A DNA stretch of 64,000 nucleotides from Rosistilla carotiformis (lineage in GTDB: Bacteria > Planctomycetota > Planctomycetia > Pirellulales > Pirellulaceae). The first letter of the stretch is position 1. Every line of letters starts with the position of its first letter. The stretch lies in assembly GCF_007753095.1 (NCBI RefSeq), contig NZ_CP036348.1, forward strand, positions 4,875,411 to 4,939,410, in the 5' to 3' direction. Below the pieces are notes generated by a model. It saw nothing but the letters and a program-made list of their open reading frames with translations, was not told where the DNA came from and did not search any database. The translations under genes and the position numbers were made by a program. This document shows, piece by piece, positions 54,806 through 63,878 of the stretch.

Positions 54806-55032
54806 CGCGACACTCCCTCGAGATGGGTACAATGCATTATATGCACCAACGCCCGCAACAAATCAAAAGCGCAATCGCCTCGCTCCGCACCTGCCGTGCG
54901 GTTTCGCCACCAATGGCGGCAGAGTTTAGGTAATTTCGGCAACTCCCAACGGAATGCTAATCCGGGGCCAGTCGAATCGGACACTCTGTTGCGAATCGAT
55001 CGTTGGGCATTTTTCGTTTCTCAGAAACAACC
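54806..55032. promoter_or_regulatory. Divergent control region, mutase operon / prpBC
   Basis: The 227-bp gap holds both promoters. For the minus strand, TATAAT (complement of 54835-54840) with a TTGTTG-like -35 15 bases further up stands 30 bases before the mutase ATG. It overlaps a small palindrome TGCAT-TAT-ATGCA at 54833-54845 that could be an operator. No clear promoter for prpB was picked out. No regulator gene is beside it. Confidence 0.4.
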
Positions 55033-55896
55033 ATGTCGTCTTCGCAAACTGTCACCGCCGGGGAACGTTTGTGGTCCGCCGTCGACCGCGAGCGACCGTT
55101 GCAGATCGCGGGAGCTGTCAACGCGATGTCGGCCCTGATCGCCGAACAGGCCGGGTTTCGAGCTCTCTATCTGTCGGGCTCCGGTGTCGCCAGCGCGTCG
55201 CACGGGTTGCCCGATTTAGGCGTGACGACGATGCACGATGTATTAGAGGATGCGCGACGCATCACTTCGGCGACCGAATTGCCGCTGTTGGTCGATGCCG
55301 ATACGGGTTGGGGCGATTCACGGATGATCGGCCGCGCGACACGTGAACTGATCCGCTCTGGTGCAGCCGGGCTGCACTTGGAAGATCAGATCGCGGAGAA
55401 ACGCTGCGGCCATCGCCCCGGTAAACGACTGGTTCCGGCAATCGAGATGCAAGATCGATTGAAAGCCGCATTGGACAGCCGAACCGATGACAGGTTCGCG
55501 ATCATGGCTCGAACGGATGCTGTCGACGTCGAAGGGGTCGATGCGGCGATCGATCGAGCGGCGCGATACGTCGAGACCGGGGCGGAGATGATTTTTGCGG
55601 AAGCTGTTGCGTCGCTGGACGATTACAAACGCTTCACCGCCGCGTTCGGAGTGCCCGTGTTGGCGAACATCACCGAATTCGGAAAGACGCCGCTGTTCAC
55701 GGTCGAGCAATTGAGATCTGCCGGAGTGCGGTTGATATTGTATCCGTTGACAGCGTTTCGCGCGATGAATGCTGCCGCGCGGAACGCTTACGAAACTTTA
55801 CGCCGCGACGGAACGCAGGCGGAATTGATCGCCGCGATGCAAACTCGCGAGGAATTGTACGACGTGTTGGATTATCACGCCCAAGAACCGGATTAA
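55033..55896 (+). CDS. prpB: 2-Methylisocitrate lyase (PrpB)
   Basis: ATG 55033 (MSSSQTVTAGERLWSAVD) gives 287 residues, normal for PrpB. The signature KRCGHR at 123-128 holds the catalytic Cys125, and VDADTGWGD carries the metal-binding Asp residues. It splits 2-methylisocitrate into pyruvate and succinate, the last step of the methylcitrate cycle. An in-frame start at 55003 is possible but less like the family. It is 36 bp before the prpC-type gene and divergent from the mutase operon. Confidence 0.92.
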   Translation: MSSSQTVTAGERLWSAVDRERPLQIAGAVNAMSALIAEQAGFRALYLSGSGVASASHGLPDLGVTTMHDVLEDARRITSATELPLLVDADTGWGDSRMIGRATRELIRSGAAGLHLEDQIAEKRCGHRPGKRLVPAIEMQDRLKAALDSRTDDRFAIMARTDAVDVEGVDAAIDRAARYVETGAEMIFAEAVASLDDYKRFTAAFGVPVLANITEFGKTPLFTVEQLRSAGVRLILYPLTAFRAMNAAARNAYETLRRDGTQAELIAAMQTREELYDVLDYHAQEPD

Positions 55897-55932
55897 GGAT
55901 AACGCAACGCAAATCAACCGTAGAGGACTGTC

Positions 55933-57054
55933 ATGATTCTCACGAATTCAACGGGCTTGGCAGGCGTGGTCGCTGGCGAGACGGCGATCAGCACCGTGGG
56001 CAAGCAAGGCGTCGGTCTAACCTACCGCGGTTACACCATCGAAGACTTGGCGGAGCATTCGACGTTTGAAGAGGTGGCGTGCCTGCTGATACACGGCGAA
56101 CTGCCAACTCCCGCCGAGCGCGATCAATTCCTCGCCAAACGGATCGCCCAGCAACGGCTATCGGACGAGATGATGTCGTTTTTGGAACAGTTGCCCGACA
56201 CCTCGCATCCAATGGACGTGTTGCGATCGGGGACGTCGCTGCTAGGTTGTTGGGAACCAGAACATTCGATCGATCAACAACAACGCATCGCCGCGCGGTT
56301 GCTGGCTGTCTTCCCATCGATGATCTGTTATTGGTACCGGTTCGTAAACGATCGGTTCCGGATCGAAATTGAATCGGAACAAACAACCGTGGCAGGGCAC
56401 TTTCTGCAGCTATTGCACAGCGGTGCGCCATCGGAAGTCGATCGCCGGGCGTTGGATGTGGCGTTGATCCTGTACGCCGAACATGAATTCAACGCGTCGA
56501 CCTTCGCCGCTCGCGTGACAGCTTCGACCGGATCGGACCTCTATTCGGCAATCTGCACCGGAATCGGCACGCTGCGTGGTCCGCTGCACGGGGGTGCCAA
56601 CGAAGCGTCGATGAAGTTGATCTCTAACTTTACCGATCCCGAACAAGCGGAGCAGGGAGTTCTACGCAAGCTCGCCCGGCGCGAGAAGATCATGGGATTT
56701 GGACACCGCGTTTACAAGTCGACCGATCCGAGGTCGGAGATCATGAAACGCTGGGCACTGACGTTGTGCAAACAGACACGTCAGTTGAAAACCTATGCGG
56801 TTGCTGAACGGATCGAAACGGTGATGCAACGCGAGAAGGGATTGTTCCCCAACCTCGACTTCTACAGCGCGGTGGCATTCCATTGTTTGGGAATCCCCAC
56901 CGCGCTGTTCACTCCGCTATTCGTGATGGCTCGAACCGCGGGCTGGTCTGCTCATGTCTTTGAACAACGATCCAACAACCGCTTGATTCGCCCGACCGCA
57001 AACTACATCGGCCCCAGCCAACGCCCGCTTGTGCGGCCACATCAACGTACGTGA
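55933..57054 (+). CDS. prpC: 2-Methylcitrate synthase / citrate synthase family (PrpC)
   Basis: 373 residues, typical of short type methylcitrate synthases. Catalytic residues are His219 (GPLHGGANE), His258 (GFGHRVYK) and Asp309 (NLDFYSA). It should condense propionyl-CoA with oxaloacetate; some members also accept acetyl-CoA, so citrate synthase activity is possible. Together with PrpB upstream and the PrpD half of the fusion gene, all three core enzymes of the methylcitrate cycle lie within 7 kb. Confidence 0.9.
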   Translation: MILTNSTGLAGVVAGETAISTVGKQGVGLTYRGYTIEDLAEHSTFEEVACLLIHGELPTPAERDQFLAKRIAQQRLSDEMMSFLEQLPDTSHPMDVLRSGTSLLGCWEPEHSIDQQQRIAARLLAVFPSMICYWYRFVNDRFRIEIESEQTTVAGHFLQLLHSGAPSEVDRRALDVALILYAEHEFNASTFAARVTASTGSDLYSAICTGIGTLRGPLHGGANEASMKLISNFTDPEQAEQGVLRKLARREKIMGFGHRVYKSTDPRSEIMKRWALTLCKQTRQLKTYAVAERIETVMQREKGLFPNLDFYSAVAFHCLGIPTALFTPLFVMARTAGWSAHVFEQRSNNRLIRPTANYIGPSQRPLVRPHQRT

Positions 57055-57111
57055 GCCCTTCGCGGAAACATCATCCCGGTGGTTTGTCAAACTTTGATTT
57101 TAGTACTGATG

Positions 57112-57177
57112 GTAGTGGACGAGGTCACGAGTCCGCATAATCTCTGGCGCGAAAGGACTCGTGACCTCGCCCACTAC
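57112..57177. repeat. 23-bp inverted repeat with 20-bp loop
   Basis: The left arm 57112-57134 (begins GTAGTGGACGAGGTC) and the right arm 57155-57177 are complementary over 23 bases with one mismatch. It stands 58 bp after prpC and 26 bp before the convergent gene's stop. It could act as a bidirectional terminator or be a small mobile palindrome; there is no T-tract, so a classical Rho-independent terminator is less likely. Confidence 0.75.
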
Positions 57178-57202
57178 CCTAAAGTTTATTGTTGACGCTG
57201 CA

Positions 57203-58177
57203 CTAGAAGCAGAACTCGATCGATCCGTTGAAGACATAGGCGCTGTCGGTCGTCAGCGTCGTGGGCCCACCAAGAAACTCGAGCGGGTGGTTGATCTGGG
57301 CCATGTCGTCGAAGTACTTCACTCCAATCATGGGTCGAACCAACCAGCCGCCGATGCAGATATCGGTTCGCATCGCCAGTTCGGCCGTCGTCGTCGTCTG
57401 TTTCAGCCCCGTGCTCAGGTCCCCTTGCGCGGCCAACCCACCACCGTTGAAATGGAGCGTGCTGGTACCGAAGTACTCGGCGTCCATCTCATAGATACCG
57501 TAGCGGGCGTCGAAGTAGCAGATCTGGCCAAAGATCGACTGTCGCAGCGTGCCGCGAAACTCACCGCCGAGGTAGTTGGTGTCGAGATCTTCGATGGATT
57601 GTCCGCGGCGGCCGTCGCCAAACCGTGCATCGGTCTGGAAATCTTGATCGAACAACATCCAACTGAAACCACAACCGATTGTGATGTCGCCCAGGCCGAT
57701 CCAATCGAGACTGAAGCGGTCGCGCAAACCTACGTATTTGTGCAGATGAAAGACATCGCTGTCCACATCCATCGTCAACGATTCGCCGCCGACTGTCGCC
57801 ATTCGCCCTCTCCCGTCGAGAGTCACGAATCCGTAGCTGGCAGTCGGATCGTTGTCGGTGAACGTTCCGCTCGACCCCATCGATCCGATTCCGGCAATCT
57901 GCAGGTCGGATTCAAACAGCGTTCGCGTGGGGGCAAAGTGGTAGAATCCACCAAGGGTCAATTGGGCTCCGACATCGGTCTGATCGTCGGAGAACAGATC
58001 GGTACTCGATCCGCCGTCCGAAATCGTACCGGCTTTATATTCGGGTAAAACAGGCACCCAAGCACCTGCCGAAAGGAACAAATCTGCCTGCGCACTAGCT
58101 TCTCGATCGATCGCAGCGGTTGCCAAAGCGATCGCCAATGAGAATGCCAAACGCGCGGAGGAGTGCTTTTTATGCAC
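57203..58177 (-). CDS. Predicted outer-membrane beta-barrel protein, unknown
   Basis: 324 residues with a signal peptide (LAFSLAIALATAAI, cleavage near ASA-QA). The mature part alternates short amphipathic strands with Gly/Asp turns (LTLGGFYHFAPTRTLFESDL, GGEFRGTLRQSIFGQICYFDAR, TTAELAMRTDICIGGWLVRP) and ends in a C-terminal Phe (NGSIEFCF), the usual beta-barrel end signal. Family not recognised. The opposite strand has a 295-codon open frame, which is its shadow. Confidence 0.7.
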   Translation of the reverse strand: MHKKHSSARLAFSLAIALATAAIDREASAQADLFLSAGAWVPVLPEYKAGTISDGGSSTDLFSDDQTDVGAQLTLGGFYHFAPTRTLFESDLQIAGIGSMGSSGTFTDNDPTASYGFVTLDGRGRMATVGGESLTMDVDSDVFHLHKYVGLRDRFSLDWIGLGDITIGCGFSWMLFDQDFQTDARFGDGRRGQSIEDLDTNYLGGEFRGTLRQSIFGQICYFDARYGIYEMDAEYFGTSTLHFNGGGLAAQGDLSTGLKQTTTTAELAMRTDICIGGWLVRPMIGVKYFDDMAQINHPLEFLGGPTTLTTDSAYVFNGSIEFCF

Positions 58178-58483
58178 GGGGAGGACCTCCTAGTTTAGGA
58201 AATAGAGTCGTGTAAGAAGTTCTTTCGACCCCGGCTTCAACGCGACGCTAGCATTTCCAAACGGAGGCCGTGGAGATTCTCGAACCGCGGGCCGCTTGAA
58301 CGCTCCAGCCAAACCTAAGCGGCTTGGCAAAGCAGACACGTTGGATTGATTCTGCCAGCGGCAATGTCTAGGCTGAGCGGCCGATGCGACTGGAATCTCA
58401 ATGATCTTGGTTCTAGGCTTAACCTATGTAATTTGTTCCCAATCCGTTCGCGCCCCGGTCGCGGACTTTGCTGGAGATATCCG
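58178..58483. promoter_or_regulatory. 306-bp divergent gap before M3 oligopeptidase gene
   Basis: This gap lies between the start of the beta-barrel gene and that of the oligopeptidase, so it holds the promoters of both. A GGAG ribosome site sits 8-11 bases before ATG 58484. No other feature was identified. Confidence 0.4.
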
Positions 58484-60625
58484 ATGCGTGGTTTTCATAA
58501 ATTTCAACGCCCGCTCTTGATCGCCGCCGCTTGCGTCGCCGCGATCCAGAGCGTCAATGCAGTAGACAACGGAGTCGAACAACCGATGAGTGCAATGCTG
58601 GAACCATGGACTGGCCCCTTTGGCGGCGTCCCCCCTTGGAACTTGGTCCGCCAAGAAGAGTTTGTCGCCGCCTTCGATCAAGCGATCGCTCAGGCGCAAC
58701 AAGAGATCGATACAATCGCTAACAATCCCGAACCGCCAACCTTCGAGAACACAATCGTAGCGCTCGAAAAAGCCGGTCGCACGTTGGAACGGCTCGATAC
58801 GCTCTTCAGCGTTCACTCGTCGAATCTGAATCTCGGTCCGGTCCCCGATATCGAACGGGCGGTCTCGCCCAAGCTGGCCGAACATGCGGACAAGATCACG
58901 CAAAACGAAAAGTTGTTCGCGAGGATCGAAGCCGTTTTCCAAAGCGATGAGAAATCGAATCTGACGCTCGCCCAACAACGTCTGCTGGACGACCGCTACC
59001 GAAACTTTGTTCGCAAAGGGGCCAAGCTGGAACCCGAAGCGAAGAAGAAGCTGTCGCAGATCAACATGCGGCTGGCCAGCCTGTTCACCGACTTCAGCCA
59101 AAACGTTTTGCACGATGAACAGAGCTACGTCACCTGGATCGACGACGAAGCTCGCTTGACGGGTCTTCCCGATTCGGTCGTCGCCGCGATGGCGTCGGCC
59201 GCTGAAGAACGTGGCAAGCCGGGGCAATGGGCCGTCACCAACACGCGCTCCTCGATGGATCCGGTTTTGACCTACGCCGACGACCGTCCGCTGCGCGAAG
59301 AGGTGTGGCGCACCTATTACAACCGCGGCGACAACGGCGACGCTCACGACAACAACACGCTGATCGCCGAGATCCTGAAGTTGCGTCGGACGCGAGCGAA
59401 CATGCTGGGCTATCCAACGCACGCTCACTGGCGGTTGGAAGGAACGATGGCCAAGACTCCCGAAGCGACGATGGATCTGATGATGCAGGTCTGGCCCAAG
59501 GCGGTCGCTCGGGTTCAAGAAGAAGTTGCCGACATGCAGCAGATCGCTGACCAATCGGGAGCGAAGATCAAGATCCAGCCGTGGGACTATCGCTATTACG
59601 CCGAGAAGGTGCGGAAGGCGAAATACGATCTCGATTTCAACGAAGTCAAACCGTACCTGCAGTTGGAAAAGCTGCGTGAAGGAATGATGTGGGCCGCGGG
59701 CGAGCTGTTTGGTCTGCAGTTCAAAGAGACGACCGATCTGCCCGTCTTCCATCCCGACGTCCGCGTCTGGGAAGTGAACGATGCCGATGGCAACCATGTC
59801 GGTCTTTGGTACTTCGACCCGTACGCTCGCGAAGGCAAGCGGAGCGGAGCGTGGATGAGTGCCTATCGGGCTCAGGAAAACATCGACAAGCCGATCACGA
59901 CGATCGTTTCGAACAACTCCAATTTTGTCAAAGGTGCCGCCGGCGAACCGGTTCTGATTTCCTGGGATGATGCGGTCACGCTGTTCCACGAATTTGGACA
60001 CGCCCTGCACGGCTTGTGCAGCAAAGTCCAATACCCATCGCAATCGGGAACCTCCGTCGCCCGCGATTATGTCGAATTCCCCAGCCAATTGTTGGAACAC
60101 TGGCTCGACACGCCTGAGGTGCTCAGCCGCTACTGCGTCCATTGTCAGACCGGCCAACCGATGCCTCAGGAACTGCCCGACAAGATCGCCAACGCGGCGA
60201 CCTTCAATCAAGGCTTTGGAACCGTTGAATACCTTGCCAGCGCGTTCATCGATATGAAGCTGCACACGTCGGATCGCGACGAGATCGATCCCGATGCGTT
60301 CGAGCGCGAAACGCTGAAGGCGATCGGGATGCCGGAGGAGTTGCCGATGCGACACCGCACGCCCCACTTCCAGCACATCTTCGCCAGCGACAGCTATTCG
60401 GCCGGCTACTACAGCTATCTGTGGAGCGACGCGTTGACTGCGGATGCGGCGGAGGTGTTCGACGAAGCGGGCAGCTACTACGACCCTGCGACAGCGAAAC
60501 GGTTGCACGATTCGGTGATGAGCGTCGGCGACACGATCGATCCGGCCGACGGATTCCGGGCGTTCCGCGGACGCGATGTCGACACCAGCGCCCTGCTCCG
60601 CAAACGTGGCTTCCCGACGAAGTAG
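58484..60625 (+). CDS. M3 family metallo-oligopeptidase (Dcp-like), exported
   Basis: ATG 58484 has GGAGA upstream and gives a signal peptide (RPLLIAAACVAAIQSVNA) on a 713-residue protein. The zinc motif HEFGH at 502-506 is followed by the downstream Glu (ARDYVEFPSQLLEHW). The overall length and the C-terminal DSYSAGYYSYLWSDALTADA match peptidyl-dipeptidase Dcp / oligopeptidase A. It trims short peptides; the leader places it in the periplasm. A 742-codon frame on the opposite strand is a shadow of this gene. Confidence 0.93.
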   Translation: MRGFHKFQRPLLIAAACVAAIQSVNAVDNGVEQPMSAMLEPWTGPFGGVPPWNLVRQEEFVAAFDQAIAQAQQEIDTIANNPEPPTFENTIVALEKAGRTLERLDTLFSVHSSNLNLGPVPDIERAVSPKLAEHADKITQNEKLFARIEAVFQSDEKSNLTLAQQRLLDDRYRNFVRKGAKLEPEAKKKLSQINMRLASLFTDFSQNVLHDEQSYVTWIDDEARLTGLPDSVVAAMASAAEERGKPGQWAVTNTRSSMDPVLTYADDRPLREEVWRTYYNRGDNGDAHDNNTLIAEILKLRRTRANMLGYPTHAHWRLEGTMAKTPEATMDLMMQVWPKAVARVQEEVADMQQIADQSGAKIKIQPWDYRYYAEKVRKAKYDLDFNEVKPYLQLEKLREGMMWAAGELFGLQFKETTDLPVFHPDVRVWEVNDADGNHVGLWYFDPYAREGKRSGAWMSAYRAQENIDKPITTIVSNNSNFVKGAAGEPVLISWDDAVTLFHEFGHALHGLCSKVQYPSQSGTSVARDYVEFPSQLLEHWLDTPEVLSRYCVHCQTGQPMPQELPDKIANAATFNQGFGTVEYLASAFIDMKLHTSDRDEIDPDAFERETLKAIGMPEELPMRHRTPHFQHIFASDSYSAGYYSYLWSDALTADAAEVFDEAGSYYDPATAKRLHDSVMSVGDTIDPADGFRAFRGRDVDTSALLRKRGFPTK

Positions 60626-60904
60626 TCGCGTTTCTCGACGCTGCATCGTCAAACCGCGCGGGAAGCGTCCCGCGCGGCCGCAGCGATCCGCTCCGAGGCT
60701 CGGTCACATTCCGAGATTGGACCGGGTCTGCGGCAATTTGAGTTCTCCGAGGTGTTCCCAGCGGAATTCTCCTCACCGAACCTCTCCTGTCAGGCAACAA
60801 AAGCCCTGAAAAGAGTGGCGGCAATTTTGCTTTCGCAAGGGGATATCCTACGTTTGAATCGCACAGGACCTCCCCTTCGATTCGAATTTAGGCAACCAAC
60901 AACG

Positions 60905-61792
60905 ATGACAACTGCGACCGCAACGACCAAGTTAAGCGAAGTTTTAACCGCCGCTCAACTGCCGGCGTTGCCGCAAAGTGCGATCACCTTGTTGCAACTC
61001 TCGCAAGATCCCAACAACGGTCCCGCGGAATTCGCTCGCCCGATCGAAGCGGATCCAGGTCTTCTGGGACAGGTGCTCAAGTTCGTCAACTCCGCTTATT
61101 TCGGCTTTTCCCGCGAGATCGCCAGCGTCCAACAAGCCCTGACGCTTGTCGGCGTCCGAGCGATCACCAACTTTGCACTTTGGAGTGCTGTCTTCAGCCT
61201 GGTACCGAATCCAAAGTTTGGTGCTTTCGATCTGAAGGGACTTTGGCAGGATTCGCTGCGTCGCGGGCTGTTCGCACGCCTGTTGGGCCGCCAGTTAAAA
61301 CTGCGTGAAGCGGAAGATCTGTTTGCCGGAGCGTTGCTGCAAGACATGGCGATCCCGTTGCTGTTGAAAGAATTGCCCGAACAATACGCGCCGCTGCTGG
61401 CTCGCCGCGTAAGCGAAAACGCTCGGCTCAGTAGCCTCGAAAAAGAGTTCTTCGGGTGGGATCATGCCGAAGCCGCCGGCGTGTTGGCTCGCAAGTGGAA
61501 CCTGCCCGAAGAGTTTGCTGGACTGATGGAAAACCACACGCAATTGGATCATCTGCTCGCTGGCGGCGATTCGCTTCGCGGCCGCGCCTGCGTCGCCTTG
61601 GCGTCGTTGTTGCCCAGCTGCAACGATCCGAACTGGAACGAAAAGGACTTGTTCGTCGCCGGCTACCGACAGCTCGTCGGATCGACCGACGACCTCAAAT
61701 CGCTGCTGCAAGACGTCGATGAGAGCGCCGAAAAATTCGCTCCGCTGCTGAAGCTGCCCGTGCCGCAGGTCAAACTGACCAATCTGGTCTAG
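60905..61792 (+). CDS. HDOD-domain protein
   Basis: ATG 60905 gives 295 residues that are one HDOD domain: LPALPQSAITLLQLSQDPNN, IEADPGLLGQVLKFVNSAYF, IASVQQALTLVGVRAITNFA, LFAGALLQDMAIPLL and a WDHAEAAGVLARKWNLPEEF segment. HDOD resembles HD phosphohydrolases without catalytic residues and is found in signalling proteins. The upstream frame from 60752 lacks protein-like sequence. No kinase or response regulator is fused or adjacent. Confidence 0.88.
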   Translation: MTTATATTKLSEVLTAAQLPALPQSAITLLQLSQDPNNGPAEFARPIEADPGLLGQVLKFVNSAYFGFSREIASVQQALTLVGVRAITNFALWSAVFSLVPNPKFGAFDLKGLWQDSLRRGLFARLLGRQLKLREAEDLFAGALLQDMAIPLLLKELPEQYAPLLARRVSENARLSSLEKEFFGWDHAEAAGVLARKWNLPEEFAGLMENHTQLDHLLAGGDSLRGRACVALASLLPSCNDPNWNEKDLFVAGYRQLVGSTDDLKSLLQDVDESAEKFAPLLKLPVPQVKLTNLV

Positions 61793-61820
61793 TTCGGCCC
61801 AACCGGACCGCCGCGATAGA

Positions 61821-63755
61821 TCAAGCACCTAGAAAATAGAGACTCGCTTGATAGGTGATCAGCGCGCCGACGTAAGCGACAAGCGTCATATAGACCAACT
61901 GGAACGCGGGCCACTTCCAACCCTTCAACTCGCGTTTCACGACGACCAACGTCGGGAAGCACTGCATCGCGAAGATGTAGAAGATCAACAAGCTCAGGCA
62001 GGTCGGCGTCGTAAAGACCAGACTGCCACTGGCGTCGCGAGCCTGGCGCAGCGAACCGAGCAAGCCCTCCTCCTCGTCTCCCGCACCGTACAAAACGGCC
62101 AAGGTCGAGACCATTACCTCGCGAGCGGCAAACGAATTGATCACTCCCACGCTCAATCGCCAATCGTAGCCCAGCGGTGCAAAGGCGGGTTGGATGAACT
62201 TACCCATCCGGCCAGCGATCGAATATTCGCTCTGCGCCTGAGCCAACATCGTGTCGTAGGCGTCGGCGTCGCCGGTCGCCTCGACTTGACTCAGCTGATC
62301 CTGCCAGCTGGTCGGCAGCATCTCAGGAGTCGCTTTGGGATAGGTGGCCAACACCCAGAGGACCAACGAGAAGACTAAGATCGTCGTTCCCGCCTTGCGA
62401 ACAAACAGACGCGATTGATCCAGGCTGGTCGTCAACGCATTGCGCAGCGACGGCAGGCGATAGGGTGGCAGTTCGATCACCAACGGTTTCGTTTTGCCCG
62501 GCAAAATGGTGCGTCGGAAAACGAAACTGATCGCCAAAGCGCCGATGATGGCGATTGCATATGCCGCGGCAAACGTCAGCCCCGCCAAGACGGCGTTGTC
62601 AGGGAACATCAACGCCACGACCATCGCAAAGACGGGCAGGCGAGCCGAACAGGTCATCAAAGGAATGATCAGGATCGTGTTCAATCGGTCGCGGCGATCA
62701 TCGATCACGCGGCTGGACATGATCGCGGGAATCGCACACGCGTGCGCGGCCAGGAAGGGAACAAACGCTTTGCCCGGCAGACCAACACGATACATCAAGC
62801 GGTCCATCACAAAAGCGGCTCGCGCAAGATATCCCGAATCTTCCAACAGCGTGATCATAAAGAAGAGGATGAAGATCTGCGGCAGGAAGACCAACATGCC
62901 TCCCACGCCACCGATCAATCCTTCGGTGATCAGATCGCGGAAATCGCCTTCGGGCAGAAAGCCGCCGACCAGTTCCGACGTGGAGGCGAACATGCCGTCC
63001 AACCAATCCATCGGGAACGAGGCTAACCAGAAGATCAACATGAACACGACCGCCATCAACGTGGCAAAGCAGGCGAGCCCCACCCAGCGATGCGTGACGA
63101 TCCGGTCGATTTTTTCATTGGTATAGGTCCGCGCGGTCTGTTCCCCTTGCACGCTGCGACGGGTCAGGTCGGTTGCCCAGCGGAAGCGACTGGAATATTG
63201 GCATCCGCTGCATCCAGCGCACGCGGCCGCACTGCCGCACGTGCCGGCAACCGGTTGTTTCACCAACGCGTTCAACTTGTTCAACAATTCGTCCAGGTTG
63301 CGACCGTGCCGGGCCGCAATCGGGACGACTTCGCATCCCAGTTCTTCGCTCAACTGCTCGACACTGATCTCCAGCCCATTGGCTTCGGCTTCGTCGATCA
63401 TATTGAGTGCGACGATCGTCGGTCGGCCAAGTTCCAGGATCTGGCTGCCGAAGACGAGGTTGCGGGTCAACTGCGTCGCATCCAAAACCAACACGATCAC
63501 ATCGGGGATTGCTTTGTCCCCCAATTTTCCCATCAACGCATCGCGCGTCACTTCTTCCTCGGGACTGATCCCTTCGAGACTGTAAGCTCCCGGCAGATCG
63601 ACCAATTGATGGACTTCGCCCTCCAACACGATCGTCGCTTGGCGATGATCGACCGTCGTGCCTGGGAAGTTTGCCGTTTTGGCGCGCAATCCCGTCAACG
63701 AATTAAAGAGCGTTGTCTTCCCGGCGTTGGGGTTTCCGACCAAAGCGATCGACAT
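61821..63755 (-). CDS. feoB: Ferrous iron transporter FeoB
   Basis: Start at ATG 63755 (MSIALVGNPNAGKTT), the family's usual beginning, giving 644 residues; TTG at 63863 would add 36 residues. G motifs are GNPNAGKT (7-14), the G2-like FPGTTVDH, DLPGAYSLEG and NMIDEAE. After the helical domain the membrane part has Gate motifs (PFLAAHACAIPAIMSSR, TCSARLPVFAMVVALM) and about eight to ten helices. Between the G domain and membrane part lies a cysteine cluster C-x5-C-x2-C-x2-C, near residues 172-184, unusual in position. It takes up Fe(II). The feoA end lies upstream on the same strand. Confidence 0.93.
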   Translation of the reverse strand: MSIALVGNPNAGKTTLFNSLTGLRAKTANFPGTTVDHRQATIVLEGEVHQLVDLPGAYSLEGISPEEEVTRDALMGKLGDKAIPDVIVLVLDATQLTRNLVFGSQILELGRPTIVALNMIDEAEANGLEISVEQLSEELGCEVVPIAARHGRNLDELLNKLNALVKQPVAGTCGSAAACAGCSGCQYSSRFRWATDLTRRSVQGEQTARTYTNEKIDRIVTHRWVGLACFATLMAVVFMLIFWLASFPMDWLDGMFASTSELVGGFLPEGDFRDLITEGLIGGVGGMLVFLPQIFILFFMITLLEDSGYLARAAFVMDRLMYRVGLPGKAFVPFLAAHACAIPAIMSSRVIDDRRDRLNTILIIPLMTCSARLPVFAMVVALMFPDNAVLAGLTFAAAYAIAIIGALAISFVFRRTILPGKTKPLVIELPPYRLPSLRNALTTSLDQSRLFVRKAGTTILVFSLVLWVLATYPKATPEMLPTSWQDQLSQVEATGDADAYDTMLAQAQSEYSIAGRMGKFIQPAFAPLGYDWRLSVGVINSFAAREVMVSTLAVLYGAGDEEEGLLGSLRQARDASGSLVFTTPTCLSLLIFYIFAMQCFPTLVVVKRELKGWKWPAFQLVYMTLVAYVGALITYQASLYFLGA

Positions 63756-63878
63756 GGACGCTTGGGATGTCTGCCCCAGGACGGGCAACGGAATCGAAGT
63801 CGCTTCAGACACGTGGCAGTCCAAATCGAAGGGTTTTGATGGTGGGGGCAAATACTGGAGCAAGCATCGCGATGGTCG

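Noticed and set aside
57161-58048. 295-codon plus-strand frame opposite the beta-barrel gene
   Set aside because: The minus-strand frame has a signal peptide and a C-terminal Phe and is more protein-like.
58424-60652. 742-codon open frame on the minus strand opposite the M3 oligopeptidase
   Set aside because: It has no family-like motifs, while the plus-strand frame has HEFGH, a signal peptide and a ribosome site. High-GC coding bias produces long antisense frames in this genome.
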